Counted from the first letter of the stretch, positions 8,927 to 18,075 are shown. The stretch is DNA of 64,000 nucleotides from Mycolicibacterium psychrotolerans (GCF_010729305.1 NZ_AP022574.1:992001-1056000), one strand, 5' to 3'. Translations and numbers: made by a program. The notes: generated from the sequence alone by a model not told the origin.

Positions 8927-10017
8927 CCCGTCTCCCGATACGTCTCGGCCCCCGGGGCCATTGTCATGCCGTGTCCCGGCCGGGTGGTGGTCACCGGCAG
9001 GTGGCCGTCGACAGGAACGGGTACGCCATCGAACAATGCGGCCTCCAGACGTGTGTGGTCGATGAAGTACTCGAGGTGCCGCAGGCGCGACACGGACGCG
9101 GCGACCGGAACGTGCAGCGCGGGTGCGCAGTGCGCCGACACCTCGAGATTGTGCGCCGCGGCGATGCCGGCGGCGGCCAGCCAGCCGGTGTATCCGCCGC
9201 AACGGGTGACGTCGAGTTGCAGACAGTCGACGACGGGCGCGAGCCTGCGCGCGTCGTAGCAGTCGGAGATGTACTCGCCGGCAGCGACGTCGCAGCGGAC
9301 GGCGGAGCGTACCGCGGCCAGTCCTTCGATGTCGTCGCTGCTGACCGGCTCCTCGAACCAGGTGGCACCCAGCTCATCGAGGACTGCCCCCACGCGGCGG
9401 GCCTGGCCTGCCGAGTAACCACCGTTGGCGTCGACCATGAGCTGCACCGGATCGCCTACTAGCGCACGGAACCGTCTGATGCGCAACAGGTCTCGATCAC
9501 AATCACTGCCCCAGCACTGAGCGATCTTGATCTTCATCGCGGTACATCCGGCCTCGCGCCACATCTCGACCTGCGCGGCGAGCTCGCCGTCGTCGAGGTT
9601 GACGAACCCGCCGGACCCGTAAATGGGAACGGCGCTGCGGCAGCGGCCGAATAGCGTTGCAAGCGGCAAGTTGCGCAGGTGGGCGCGCAGATCCCACAGG
9701 GCGATGTCGACGGCGCTGACGGCCTGGGCGACCAAGCCTCTGGTGCCGAGATTGCGGCAGGTGCGGTTCATCGCGGTGAACGCGCCGGGCAGATCCGCCG
9801 CGTCCCGACCGACGACCACATCGCGCAGGTGGTGAACGATGACTTCGGCGGCGGCCGGGGAACTGTACGTCCATCCCAGCCCCACCCGACCTGCTGCGTG
9901 CGCATGCACGACGACCGCGGTGGTGGCGTCCCACATCAGCGTGCCGTCGGCTTCGGGTCGCTCGGTGGGGACGGTGTAGACGGCTACGTCGAGTCGGTCG
10001 ATCCTCGTAGATGTCAT
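8920..10017 (-). CDS. Enolase-superfamily enzyme (mandelate racemase / muconate lactonizing type)
   Basis: A 365-residue member of the enolase superfamily, normal length. The capping domain fills about residues 1-125. The barrel carries the K-x-K motif MKIKIA, the metal ligands in VDANGGY, WFEEPVSSDD and AAGEYIS, a following LDVTRCGGYTG strand, and a C-terminal SAHCAPALH with a histidine. This combination fits the mandelate racemase subgroup, which dehydrates or epimerises sugar acids. The exact substrate is unknown. It follows the GMC gene by 23 bases and ends inside the start of the next gene. Its neighbours (sugar oxidase, TPP enzyme) support a sugar-acid pathway. Confidence 0.85.
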   Translation of the reverse strand: MTSTRIDRLDVAVYTVPTERPEADGTLMWDATTAVVVHAHAAGRVGLGWTYSSPAAAEVIVHHLRDVVVGRDAADLPGAFTAMNRTCRNLGTRGLVAQAVSAVDIALWDLRAHLRNLPLATLFGRCRSAVPIYGSGGFVNLDDGELAAQVEMWREAGCTAMKIKIAQCWGSDCDRDLLRIRRFRALVGDPVQLMVDANGGYSAGQARRVGAVLDELGATWFEEPVSSDDIEGLAAVRSAVRCDVAAGEYISDCYDARRLAPVVDCLQLDVTRCGGYTGWLAAAGIAAAHNLEVSAHCAPALHVPVAASVSRLRHLEYFIDHTRLEAALFDGVPVPVDGHLPVTTTRPGHGMTMAPGAETYRETGC

Positions 10018-10040
10018 TGCCCTGCATCCCTTCTGCCCGG

Positions 10041-11684
10041 TCACGACCGCACGGCGTGGTACTTCATCAGCTCGGCGGCCCGCGCCGCGAGCGCCATGAT
10101 GGTCAAGGCGGGATTGGCGGCGCCCTGGGTGGGCATCACGCTGCCGTCCACGACGTAGAGGCGGTCGACGCCGTAGACGCGGTGCTCGGCGTCGATGACC
10201 CCGTCCTGCGGGCGCGCCGCCATGCGTGCGCCGCCGACCAGGTGGGCGTAGCGGTTGACGGTCATGACCTCCTCGGCGCCGGCGGCCCGCAGCAGGTCTG
10301 CCATCACCGCGCCGGCGGCGTCGATGAGCTGCCTGTCGTTGTCGCACTGCGTGTAAGCGAAGTGCGCGACGGGCAGCCCGTGCCGGTCCGTCTCGTCGGC
10401 GAGGGTGACGCGGTTGTCGGGGAGCGGCAGCAGCTCGCACAGGGCGCCCAGCGTTGCCCAGTGGACGTAGTCGCGCATGTATTCCCGCAAGGTCTGACCC
10501 CAGTGACCCTGCGCGGCCACGTGTTCGGACCATGTGATGGGCAGCGGGCTGACGGTCTGGATGGAGAAGCCGCGCCGGTAGGGTTTGGCGGGGTCGGTCT
10601 CGTAGAACTGCTCGGTGCTGACTTCCGGCGGCGGTGCCTTGTACATCCGGATCTCGTCGGCGAAGCGGCCCGCGACCTGGGGGGCGCCCTGCACCATGAG
10701 GTGACGGCCCACGTGGTCGTACTCGTTGCCGAGCCCGTCGGGGTACCGCGCCGACGCCGACAGCAGCAGCAGCCGGGGCGTCTCGATCGAGTAGCCGGCG
10801 ACCACGACGGCGTGCGCGCGCTGGCGGCGCAGCACCCCGTCGTGCGCGTACACCACACCCGTGGCGCGGCCGGTGTCGTCGTCGACGAGGATGCGGCTGA
10901 CGTGACAGTCGGGCCGCACCTCGGCGCCGTGCGCCAGGGCGTCGGGAATGTGGGTGATCAGCGGGCTTGCCTTGGCGTTGACCTTGCAGCCCTGGATACA
11001 GAACCCACGGTAGATGCAATGCGGTCGATTACCGAAGCGGCCGTTGGGGATCGCGACGGGTCCGACCCGCATGTCGACCCCGACCGCCTGCGCCCCGCGC
11101 AGCGCGATCAGGCCGTTGCCGCTGACCGGATGGGGACGGTGGGGGTAGCGGTGCGGATCACCCCACGGCCAATCTTGGCCCGCCACCGGCAGTTCGGCCT
11201 CGATCTGCTCGTAGTAAGGGCGCAACTGCCCGTAGTCGATCGGCCAGTCGGCGCCCACTCCGTCGCTGGTGTAGGTCCGAAAGTCCGACGGATGGAACCG
11301 CGGTGTGTAACCGGCGTAGTGCACCATCGATCCGCCGACCCCTCGTCCGGAGTTGTTGGAGCCCAACGGTACCGGGTCGGCACCACCGATCTGGCGGGCG
11401 TCGGTCCAGTACAGCCCGTGGGAGCCGCGTTCGTCGCTGACCCAGTCGGCGTCCGGATCCCAGAACGGTCCGGCGTCGAGCAGCACCACGCTCCATCCTG
11501 CGCGGGCGAGCCGCTGCCCGAGGGTGGCGCCGCCGGCGCCGGCACCGACGATGACGACGTCGACGACGTCCTCGGGCCGGTAGCGGCGCATGTCGGCGCG
11601 TAACCGGTGGTTGGTGCGGACACCGTTGTCGGGCACCAACCAGGCCGATGCGTTGCGATGCCGGACGGCACTCCCGTCGCTCAT
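10041..11684 (-). CDS. GMC-family FAD oxidoreductase (sugar or polyol dehydrogenase, large subunit)
   Basis: A 547-residue flavoprotein. The N-terminal FAD dinucleotide motif is VVIVGAGAGGATLG at residues 43-56. The GMC second signature is around GSNNSGRGVGGSMVHYAGYT. The substrate domain follows, and the C-terminal flavin segment VVDGSVMPTQGAANPALTIM precedes MALAARAAELM. Cysteines in PHCIYRGFCIQGCK resemble those in gluconate 2-dehydrogenase-type large subunits. The family oxidises sugars, sugar acids or polyols, passing electrons on through partner subunits. The ATG at 11682-11684 overlaps the stop of the subunit 3 gene as ATGA, consistent with a complex of the two. No signal peptide is visible, so a cytoplasmic complex is likely. 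Confidence 0.9.
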   Translation of the reverse strand: MSDGSAVRHRNASAWLVPDNGVRTNHRLRADMRRYRPEDVVDVVIVGAGAGGATLGQRLARAGWSVVLLDAGPFWDPDADWVSDERGSHGLYWTDARQIGGADPVPLGSNNSGRGVGGSMVHYAGYTPRFHPSDFRTYTSDGVGADWPIDYGQLRPYYEQIEAELPVAGQDWPWGDPHRYPHRPHPVSGNGLIALRGAQAVGVDMRVGPVAIPNGRFGNRPHCIYRGFCIQGCKVNAKASPLITHIPDALAHGAEVRPDCHVSRILVDDDTGRATGVVYAHDGVLRRQRAHAVVVAGYSIETPRLLLLSASARYPDGLGNEYDHVGRHLMVQGAPQVAGRFADEIRMYKAPPPEVSTEQFYETDPAKPYRRGFSIQTVSPLPITWSEHVAAQGHWGQTLREYMRDYVHWATLGALCELLPLPDNRVTLADETDRHGLPVAHFAYTQCDNDRQLIDAAGAVMADLLRAAGAEEVMTVNRYAHLVGGARMAARPQDGVIDAEHRVYGVDRLYVVDGSVMPTQGAANPALTIMALAARAAELMKYHAVRS

Positions 11685-12391
11685 CGAATCACTTCCTCGG
11701 TGAGGTCGGTGTCGGCGCGGCGGGCAGCCTCCACACGTGCGGCGAACGGCACCGGGTCGATGTCGCGGTGATCGGACACCTCGTATGATTCGCGGGCGTT
11801 GATGCCGGGGTTGAGGTAACCGCCGGGGTAGGCGGGGCCGGGGAAGCCGATCTCGTTCCACGCCCAGGGGTGGGAGTAGAAAGCCGTGCAGGCGTACCGT
11901 GTCCACAGACTCCAGATGTGGCGGGCAGGCCGGTCATGCCATCGGCGTCCCGCGTCAGCGTGGTCCTGGACGTCCTGGAGCAGACGTGCCTGTCGGGTGG
12001 CATCGAGGTTCCCGTAGTCCGTGCCGTACCGTTCGTGGGCGTCCGCGTCGAGTGCGGCCAGCGTCTCGCGCCACGCTGCCGCGTCGCCGGGCATGTCGTC
12101 GTAGTGCCATCCGTCGGTTTCGCCCGCGGCCAGCCGGGCGTCGATCAGAGCCAGCACTGACACCCGCGGTTCGGCGTCCTGAGCCAGCAGCAGATCGAGG
12201 AGCGGCTCGGCCACCCTCACTTCGTCGGTGGTGAAGAACGTCGGCGGGCCCGGCGGAGCGAGTCGGTCGAGGACGACGTCGGCCGTCGGCCGGTCCCATT
12301 GGTGCGCCTGCGTCAGCACGTCGAAACCCGGGAACCGGCCGCGCCCCTGCGGAGTGACGGCCCGCTGCAGGTCTCTCCGGGTCGACATCAT
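11681..12391 (-). CDS. Gluconate 2-dehydrogenase subunit 3 family protein
   Basis: A 236-residue protein matching the subunit 3 family that accompanies GMC dehydrogenases. It shows TFFTTDEVRVAEPLLDLLL and DGWHYDDMPGDAAAW. A conserved HIWSLWTRYACTAFYSHPWAWNEIGFPGPAYPGGY region (given here in short parts: IWSLWTRYACTAFYSHP, WNEIGFPGPAYPGGY) is the hallmark of the family. It lacks the usual Tat signal of periplasmic relatives. Two adjacent ATG codons are possible starts, and the second overlaps the upstream gene's stop. Its job is presumably assembly or electron transfer for the GMC subunit encoded immediately downstream. Confidence 0.85.
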   Translation of the reverse strand: MMSTRRDLQRAVTPQGRGRFPGFDVLTQAHQWDRPTADVVLDRLAPPGPPTFFTTDEVRVAEPLLDLLLAQDAEPRVSVLALIDARLAAGETDGWHYDDMPGDAAAWRETLAALDADAHERYGTDYGNLDATRQARLLQDVQDHADAGRRWHDRPARHIWSLWTRYACTAFYSHPWAWNEIGFPGPAYPGGYLNPGINARESYEVSDHRDIDPVPFAARVEAARRADTDLTEEVIR

Positions 12392-12834
12392 CGATTTCCG
12401 TTGCCGGACAGTTGCTCCCGGCGGAGCAGTGCGGCGAGCAGGCCCATGCCACCTACCAACGAGGCCAGCAGCGGGGCGAACGCCGGCGGGCCGGATTCCA
12501 GGTTGTACCTGGTCAGGCCCCCGGGACGCTGCGCGATGCCGCGCCAGTGCAGGTAGGTTCCCTGGACACCGTTGACGACGATCAGTGCGCTCGCCACGGG
12601 AAGCACCGTGTGGGCGGCGCGGCGGGAGAAGAACCCGGCCAGCCCGGCGGGGACGGCCGTGGGCACGATGACGACCGGCCAGTACATCATGCGGTTCCCG
12701 AAGCTCGCCCCGTCATGGGAGAGGTAGATCTCGGCTGTGGTGACGGCGGCCCCGGCGGCTGTCAGCGCCGAGAGGGTGCGTTCGAATCGTCCTGTGCGGA
12801 TCGCCTGTACCGCCGCGCGCAGAAGTGTCATCAC
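12388..12834 (-). CDS. Four-helix membrane protein of unknown function
   Basis: A 148-residue integral membrane protein with four hydrophobic segments: SALTAAGAAVTTAEIYL, YWPVVIVPTAVPAGLAGFF, VLPVASALIVVNGVQGTYL, and FAPLLASLVGGMGLLAALL. The motif YLHWRGIAQRPGG joins helices three and four. I do not recognise the family. Four-base overlaps at both ends (12388-12391 and 12831-12834) tie it to the TPP enzyme and the GMC subunits. It might anchor the dehydrogenase or pass electrons to quinone, but no haem or quinone motif is evident. Confidence 0.75.
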   Translation of the reverse strand: MMTLLRAAVQAIRTGRFERTLSALTAAGAAVTTAEIYLSHDGASFGNRMMYWPVVIVPTAVPAGLAGFFSRRAAHTVLPVASALIVVNGVQGTYLHWRGIAQRPGGLTRYNLESGPPAFAPLLASLVGGMGLLAALLRREQLSGNGNR

Positions 12835-14627
12835 CGGACCTTCTTCTCGCTCGGAAAGTACTGCTGCACCTTCTGTTTGATGCCCTGCTTGATGAAGCCG
12901 GCGCTGTCTTCATCACCGCCGACGACGGCTTCGACGAGCGATTTGGCCTGATCGAAGGTCGCATGCGGCGGTATGGGCGGCACGTTCGGATCGCAGCGGA
13001 CGTCGAGCACGGTGGGCCGGTCGGCGGTCAGCGCGCGGTCCCACGCGTCGCCGAGCACGTCCGGATCGTCGATGTTGTCCCCGTGCAACCCGAGGCTGCG
13101 CGCGAACGCGGCGTAGTCGACATCGGGAAGTTCCTGCGAGGCCTCGAATTTCGGCGAGTTCTCCATCGCGCGCATCTCCCACGTGACCTGGTTGAGGTCG
13201 TTGTTGTGCAGGATTGCGATGATGAGGCGCGGGTCGGTCCACTGTTTCCAGTATTTGCTGATGGTGATCAGTTCGGCCAGGCCGTTCATCTGCATCGCGC
13301 CGTCTCCGACGAACGCGATGGTGGGTCGATCGGGGTGTGCCCATTTCGCACCGATGACATACGGCACGCCGGGGCCCATCGTGGCGAGGGTGCCGGACAG
13401 CGAGCCACGCACGTCGCCGCGGAACTTGAGATGCCGCGCGTACCAGTTGGCCGACGAACCGGAATCGGCCGCGATGATGGCGTTGTCCGGCATCCGCTCC
13501 GACAGCTCCCAGAAGATCCGCATGGGGTTGACGGGATCGGCATCGGTCATCGCCCGGCGTTGCACGGTGGTCCACCAACTCGCCACCCACTTCTCGATGC
13601 TGTCGCGCCACGACCGGTCAGTCTTGCGTTCCAGCAACGGGATCAGCGCCCGCAGCGTGCTCTTGGCGTCGCCGACGAGGTTGATCTCATAGGGGTAGCG
13701 CATCCCGATCCACTTACCGGAGCGGTCGATCTGCACGGCGCGTGCCTGGTCGAGATCGGGCAGGAACTGGGTGTACGGGAAGTTCGACCCGACGGTGAGG
13801 AGCGTGTCGCAGTCTTGCATCAGATGCCAGCTCGCGGTCGTGCCGAGCAGCCCGATGGAGCCGGTCACCCACGGCAGGTCGTCGGGCAGAACATCCTTGC
13901 CGAGAAGGGCTTTGGCAGCGCCGGCGCCGAGCAGGTCGGCGAGCTCGGTCAGCTCGGCGGCGCATCCGCGAGCACCCTGTCCGACGAGCATGGCCAGCTT
14001 GTGGCCGGCATTGAGCAGATCGGCGGTGCGGTGCAGCGCGTCGTCATCGGGGACCACATGCGCCTCCGAGATGCCCAAGCTCGAGGGCACCTGCTTGAAC
14101 GCATGCCCCGGCGGCTCGTAGGGAAGCTCGAGGACGTCGGAGGGCACGATGATCGCGGTGGGCGCGCCCTCGCTGAGCGCGATGCGGATGGCGCGATCGA
14201 TCAGGTTGGGCAGCTGCTTCGGGACGGTGCACATCTGGACGTATTCACTGCACACGTCTTTGAACAGGCTCAATAGGTCGATCTCTTGCTGGTAGGAGCC
14301 GCCCATCGCCGAGCGTTCGGTCTGGCCGACGATCGCGACCACCGGGACATGGTCGAGCTTCGCGTCGTAGAGCCCGTTGAGCAGATGCACCGCTCCCGGC
14401 CCGCTTGTGGCCACGCACACCCCCACCCGGCCGGAGAACTTGGCGAAGCCGACCGCTTCGAACGCGGCCATCTCTTCGTGGCGGGCCTGGACGAACTGGG
14501 GGTTGTCGCCGGCGCGCTGCCATGCGGCGAGCAGGCCGTTGATGCCGTCACCGGGGAACCCGAAGACCTGTTTGACGTCCCATTCCCGTAGCCGGGCGAG
14601 CAGAACGTCACCGACGGTATCTGACAT
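12831..14627 (-). CDS. Thiamine-pyrophosphate enzyme of the pyruvate oxidase / acetolactate synthase family
   Basis: A 598-residue three-domain TPP enzyme. The Pyr domain starts with FGFPGDGINGLLAAW and includes the catalytic glutamate region ARHEEMAAFEAVGFAK. A central FAD/NAD-like domain contains MLVGQGARG and LLTVGSNFPYTQFLP. The PP domain carries the TPP/Mg motif FVGDGAMQMNGLAEL ending in LHNNDLNQVTWEM. Overall it resembles the pyruvate oxidase-like proteins (PoxB branch) found in actinobacteria. In this operon it may decarboxylate an alpha-keto acid made by the upstream steps, but that is inference. The start is ATG 14625-14627 preceded by GAAGGGAGAC. The stop overlaps the next gene. Confidence 0.9.
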   Translation of the reverse strand: MSDTVGDVLLARLREWDVKQVFGFPGDGINGLLAAWQRAGDNPQFVQARHEEMAAFEAVGFAKFSGRVGVCVATSGPGAVHLLNGLYDAKLDHVPVVAIVGQTERSAMGGSYQQEIDLLSLFKDVCSEYVQMCTVPKQLPNLIDRAIRIALSEGAPTAIIVPSDVLELPYEPPGHAFKQVPSSLGISEAHVVPDDDALHRTADLLNAGHKLAMLVGQGARGCAAELTELADLLGAGAAKALLGKDVLPDDLPWVTGSIGLLGTTASWHLMQDCDTLLTVGSNFPYTQFLPDLDQARAVQIDRSGKWIGMRYPYEINLVGDAKSTLRALIPLLERKTDRSWRDSIEKWVASWWTTVQRRAMTDADPVNPMRIFWELSERMPDNAIIAADSGSSANWYARHLKFRGDVRGSLSGTLATMGPGVPYVIGAKWAHPDRPTIAFVGDGAMQMNGLAELITISKYWKQWTDPRLIIAILHNNDLNQVTWEMRAMENSPKFEASQELPDVDYAAFARSLGLHGDNIDDPDVLGDAWDRALTADRPTVLDVRCDPNVPPIPPHATFDQAKSLVEAVVGGDEDSAGFIKQGIKQKVQQYFPSEKKVR

Positions 14628-14655
14628 GTCGTCTCCCTTCGAAAGGTGTTGCGGG

Positions 14656-15669
14656 TCAATTCCGGTGGTGGGTCAGTACCGCCCCGCCAGCGGTCAGGGC
14701 GGCAGCGGCGAGGGACAACGTGCGCGCATGCCGGGACAGCCAGACCTGCCCCGAGTTGCGCAGCGAGCGGTCATCGAAGGATCCGTGGGCGCCGTGATCG
14801 GTGCCGGGGTCCTGGTCGAGTGGCTCCCACAGGTTGTTCGGTCGGTCCGGATCGACCGGAGCGCCGGTCTGCTGCGACGAGTAGCCCGTGCGCGCGAGGT
14901 AGCGATCCAGCACGGCCGGCATGGCACGCTGCCCGAGCACCGTCGCGGCGGTGCTGACGCCGACCCAGTACTGCTTGCGCCGGGGATGCTCGGCGGCCCG
15001 TACCACCGCGCGGGCAGCCACCTCGGGTTGATAGATCGGGGGAACGGGTTGCGGGTGGCGCGGCAGCCGGGACAGCACCCAGTCGAACTGAGGTGTGTTG
15101 AGCGCAGGCATCTGCACGACGGTGATGTGCACGTTGCTGTGGTCATGCAGGAGTTCGGTGCGGACGGATTCGGTGAATCCGTTGATCGCGTGTTTGGCGC
15201 CGCAGTATGCCGACTGCAGTGGGATGGCGCGGGCGCCGAGTGCGGACCCGACCTGCACGACCGTGCCCGCATCGCGCGTTCTCATCCGCGCCAGTGCAGC
15301 CATGGTGCCGTGCACGAAGCCCAGATAGCTGACCTCGGTGACGCGGCGGAACTCGGCGGGTTCGATCTCGGTGAACGGTGCGAACACCGCGGTGAAGGCC
15401 ACGTTGACCCACACGTCGATCGGTCCGAATGTGTCCTCCACCCGGGTGGCGGCGTCGTCCACCTGGTCGAAGTCGGAGACATCGACGGGCAGGCACAGCG
15501 CCCGGCCGCCGGCGGCCTCGACGTCCTCGGCAGCGCCGCGCAGACCGGCGGCTCCGCGGGCCAGCAGCGCGACGGAGTCTCCGCGCCGCCCGAAAGCACG
15601 AGCGGCGGCACGCCCGATGCCGGCGCTGGCTCCGGTGACGACGACGGTGCGGGGCGGGGTGACGGTCAC
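14656..15669 (-). CDS. Short-chain dehydrogenase/reductase with C-terminal hydrophobic tail
   Basis: A 337-residue SDR, longer than the classical 250. It has the NAD(P) motif TGASAGIGRAAARAF near residues 12-26, a central NVAF in place of the usual NNAG, catalytic Ser in QVGSALGARAIPLQSAYCGAK with the Tyr-x3-Lys, and an extended C-terminus. The last 25 residues form a possible membrane anchor (LSLAAAALTAGGAVL). The start is the GTG at 15667-15669, which overlaps the stop of the GH15 gene (GTGA); the longer frame upstream is a shadow. Substrate unknown. It belongs to the minus-strand operon. Confidence 0.85.
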   Translation of the reverse strand: MTVTPPRTVVVTGASAGIGRAAARAFGRRGDSVALLARGAAGLRGAAEDVEAAGGRALCLPVDVSDFDQVDDAATRVEDTFGPIDVWVNVAFTAVFAPFTEIEPAEFRRVTEVSYLGFVHGTMAALARMRTRDAGTVVQVGSALGARAIPLQSAYCGAKHAINGFTESVRTELLHDHSNVHITVVQMPALNTPQFDWVLSRLPRHPQPVPPIYQPEVAARAVVRAAEHPRRKQYWVGVSTAATVLGQRAMPAVLDRYLARTGYSSQQTGAPVDPDRPNNLWEPLDQDPGTDHGAHGSFDDRSLRNSGQVWLSRHARTLSLAAAALTAGGAVLTHHRN

Positions 15670-17453
15670 GACGCTTCCTTTCGGGTGCTGTTCGGTGAGA
15701 GGTGGGGAGGATGGGCCACGCGCAACGACGATTCGACGAGCAGCGCGTGCACGAACGCCTGCGGGATGTTGCCGCGGAGCTGGCGCTGCTCGACGTCGTA
15801 CTCCTCGCCGAACAGGCCGGGCGGCCCGCATGCTGCGCGGTTACGTTCGAAGTACCGGGTGGCGCCGACGACGTCGCCGCGCTGCAGACAGGCCAGTGCG
15901 GTCCAGAAACCGCACAGCAGGAATGCCCCCTCGGACTCGGCGAGCGGCCGGTCGTCGTGGCGGAAGCGGTAGACGAACCCGTCGTCTTCGAGTTCGTCGA
16001 GCACGGCGCGCAACGTCGCGACGCTGCGCGGGTCGTCGGGTGGAACGGCGCCCCGCAGGGCCGGCACCAGCAGCGCCGCGTCGACGCGGGGATCGTCGGG
16101 AGCGCGCTGCCAGCGCCCGCTCGGATGCACGCAGTCGGTGCTCGCTGCCAGGATGGCGTCGGCCAGCGTCTCGTACCGCGACGCATCCCGCGCGCCGGCG
16201 TGTGTGGCGATCGCCCGCAGCCCGGCGACACAGGTCAGTCGCGAGTGCGCCCAGTTCCGCATCTCGAGTTCCCACACGCCGGCATCGGGTTGACGCCATC
16301 GCTCGGCGATGGCCGATGCGGCGATGGCAGCGGCCCGTTGGCCCTCGTCGTCGAGACGGTCGTGACGGGCGGCCGCGGCGAACAACAGCAGCGCCTCGCC
16401 GAAGACGTCGAGCTGGAACTGACCGTGCGCGTGATTCCCGAGAACATCGGTGCCGCCGGGATATCCGGGTAACCGCAGCGAACTCTCGTCGGGTACGGCT
16501 GCGCCGTCGACGCGGTAGGCGGGCCGAAGGTCGGGCCCGTCGGTCAGCAGCCGCGCAGCGACGAAGCCGACGGCGTCGTCGAGTACCGAATGGGGTCCGT
16601 CGAGGGCAACCGCCTCACCCGCGTAACACTGATCGCGGATCCACACATACCGGTAGTCGTAGTTGCGGCGCTGCTCGGCACGCTCGGGCAAACTCATCGT
16701 CGTGGCGGCCACCATGCCTCCGCCCGGACTGGTCATGCCGCGCAGCACCGCATAGGAATGCCGCGTGTCTCGGGGCGCGGCGCTCGCGGTGAACGCGGGA
16801 AGTGTTTTTTCCCATGCATTCTCGGTCGCAGACCACAGTGCGTCGGGGTGGGGTAACGGGTCGGCGCCGGAGCGATCGGACACTTCGACGACCACGTCGT
16901 GGTGGCCGCTCTGCGCCAGCTTGACGTCGCAGCGCAGGGCCGTGACCGCGGCGACATCGTCGGTCACCTCTGCGTGTGCGATGCCGTCCACCGTGACGCG
17001 CAGTGGGCCGCATATGGCGTGCCAACGACCGCGGTCGTCCCGAACCAGTTCGTCCATGCCGTACTGCCCGAATCCAGCGGCGGGCGCGAATGTGATTGTC
17101 GCACAGGCATCGCCGCGTACGGCGACGAGCCGGCGCATCAGTACGGCACGGTGGGGGTCGCCGGGGTAGGCGAGCGCTTCGCGACACTCGGTGATGCCGT
17201 CGGTGGTCACCCAGCGCGAACGCCAGATCAGGCTGCCGTCCTCGTAGTGCCCGCCCCAGACGAACCGGCCCCGAGGCGTGATCGCGAAGGCGCCGGTGCC
17301 GCCGATCAGCGCGGAGAAGACGGCGTCGCTGTCCCATCGCGGCGCGCACATCCAGCTGATCTCGCCGCGCGGTCCGATCAGCGCCCCGCGGTATCCGTCG
17401 GCAAGCAAGGCGTACTCCCGCAGTACGTGCGGGTCGCCGATACGGGCGGTCAC
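15666..17453 (-). CDS. Glycoside hydrolase family 15 protein (glucoamylase/trehalase type)
   Basis: A 595-residue GH15 enzyme. An N-terminal beta-sandwich domain (about 1-220) begins DPHVLREYALLADGYRGALI and GEISWMCAPRWDSDAVFSAL. The (alpha/alpha)6 barrel follows with YDYRYVWIRDQCYAGEA, the general-acid region NHAHGQFQLDVFGEALLLF, and the late barrel region AESEGAFLLCGFW. Mycobacterial homologues of this architecture include trehalases and alpha-glucosidases, so it probably releases glucose from an intracellular glucan or trehalose. No signal peptide is seen. The GTG start at 17451-17453 overlaps the stop of the preceding membrane protein gene, and the end overlaps the SDR start. Confidence 0.88.
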   Translation of the reverse strand: MTARIGDPHVLREYALLADGYRGALIGPRGEISWMCAPRWDSDAVFSALIGGTGAFAITPRGRFVWGGHYEDGSLIWRSRWVTTDGITECREALAYPGDPHRAVLMRRLVAVRGDACATITFAPAAGFGQYGMDELVRDDRGRWHAICGPLRVTVDGIAHAEVTDDVAAVTALRCDVKLAQSGHHDVVVEVSDRSGADPLPHPDALWSATENAWEKTLPAFTASAAPRDTRHSYAVLRGMTSPGGGMVAATTMSLPERAEQRRNYDYRYVWIRDQCYAGEAVALDGPHSVLDDAVGFVAARLLTDGPDLRPAYRVDGAAVPDESSLRLPGYPGGTDVLGNHAHGQFQLDVFGEALLLFAAAARHDRLDDEGQRAAAIAASAIAERWRQPDAGVWELEMRNWAHSRLTCVAGLRAIATHAGARDASRYETLADAILAASTDCVHPSGRWQRAPDDPRVDAALLVPALRGAVPPDDPRSVATLRAVLDELEDDGFVYRFRHDDRPLAESEGAFLLCGFWTALACLQRGDVVGATRYFERNRAACGPPGLFGEEYDVEQRQLRGNIPQAFVHALLVESSLRVAHPPHLSPNSTRKEAS

Positions 17454-17965
17454 CGCCGCCCCCTCCGATCGGAACCGGTCACACGCCGGCGGGGGATCCA
17501 ATCGGGTCCCTGGATCTGGTCGGGGAGCACCCACATCGCCGACGCGATGCTCCAGCAGAAGAGCACGGTCCACAGCAGGATCGCAGGCGCAGTGAAACCC
17601 AGTGGTCCAGGAGCGTGATGCACCGCCGCCACCCCGCAGATGATCATCACCGCGACGGTGGCGGCGCTCATCGTCAGAGTGAAGATCTTGGCCACCTGCC
17701 GCCGCGTGCAGGCCAGGGCCGCTGCGCATCCGATGCCCAGCAGAACGATGCTCAGCGGCAGGGTGAGTGGCACCCCGAGCACGCGCCAGCCTTCGTGCCG
17801 GTTGTCGACGGCCACCCCGAGCACGCCGATCAGCCCGAGCAGGCCCGTAGCGACCGCCTCCGCTGCAAGTAGCCGACGCGCCTGTCGCCAGTGCGGTGGG
17901 TTGAGGCTGACCCGGCGCAGGTCGTCGGTCTCCGGCGGCAGCGGTCCTCGGGTGTCTCGTGCCAT
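17450..17965 (-). CDS. Four-helix membrane protein, first gene of the MarR-facing operon
   Basis: A 171-residue protein with a hydrophilic N-terminus and hydrophobic segments at about 34-52, 66-85, 92-112 and 121-142, then a basic tail GPDWIPRRRVTGSDRRGRR. I do not recognise the family. The ATG at 17963-17965 is preceded by GAGGCGCC and lies 110 bases from the divergent marR start. It heads the nine-gene minus-strand run that continues to 8420. The 4-base overlap with the GH15 start argues for translational coupling. Confidence 0.75.
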   Translation of the reverse strand: MARDTRGPLPPETDDLRRVSLNPPHWRQARRLLAAEAVATGLLGLIGVLGVAVDNRHEGWRVLGVPLTLPLSIVLLGIGCAAALACTRRQVAKIFTLTMSAATVAVMIICGVAAVHHAPGPLGFTAPAILLWTVLFCWSIASAMWVLPDQIQGPDWIPRRRVTGSDRRGRR

Positions 17966-17998
17966 GGCGCCTCCTCATCCGTTGCTTGGAAGCAAAGT

Positions 17999-18019
17999 AT
18001 CCAATATGGATGATATCCA
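17999..18019. promoter_or_regulatory. Operator-like element of three alternating half-sites
   Basis: In the AT-rich gap between the operon and the marR gene, ATCCA (17999-18003), TGGAT (18007-18011) and ATCCA (18015-18019) alternate at exact 8-base steps. This makes two overlapping perfect inverted repeats, ATCCA-ATA-TGGAT and TGGAT-GAT-ATCCA. A further TTGGA lies at 17987-17991. The position and symmetry suit binding by the adjacent MarR dimer; this is an inference. Confidence 0.5.
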
Positions 18020-18075
18020 AACTGGAAAAATATTTCGGCGGATGTCGTGCGATGTGGAGGTATGCTGCGAGCCTG

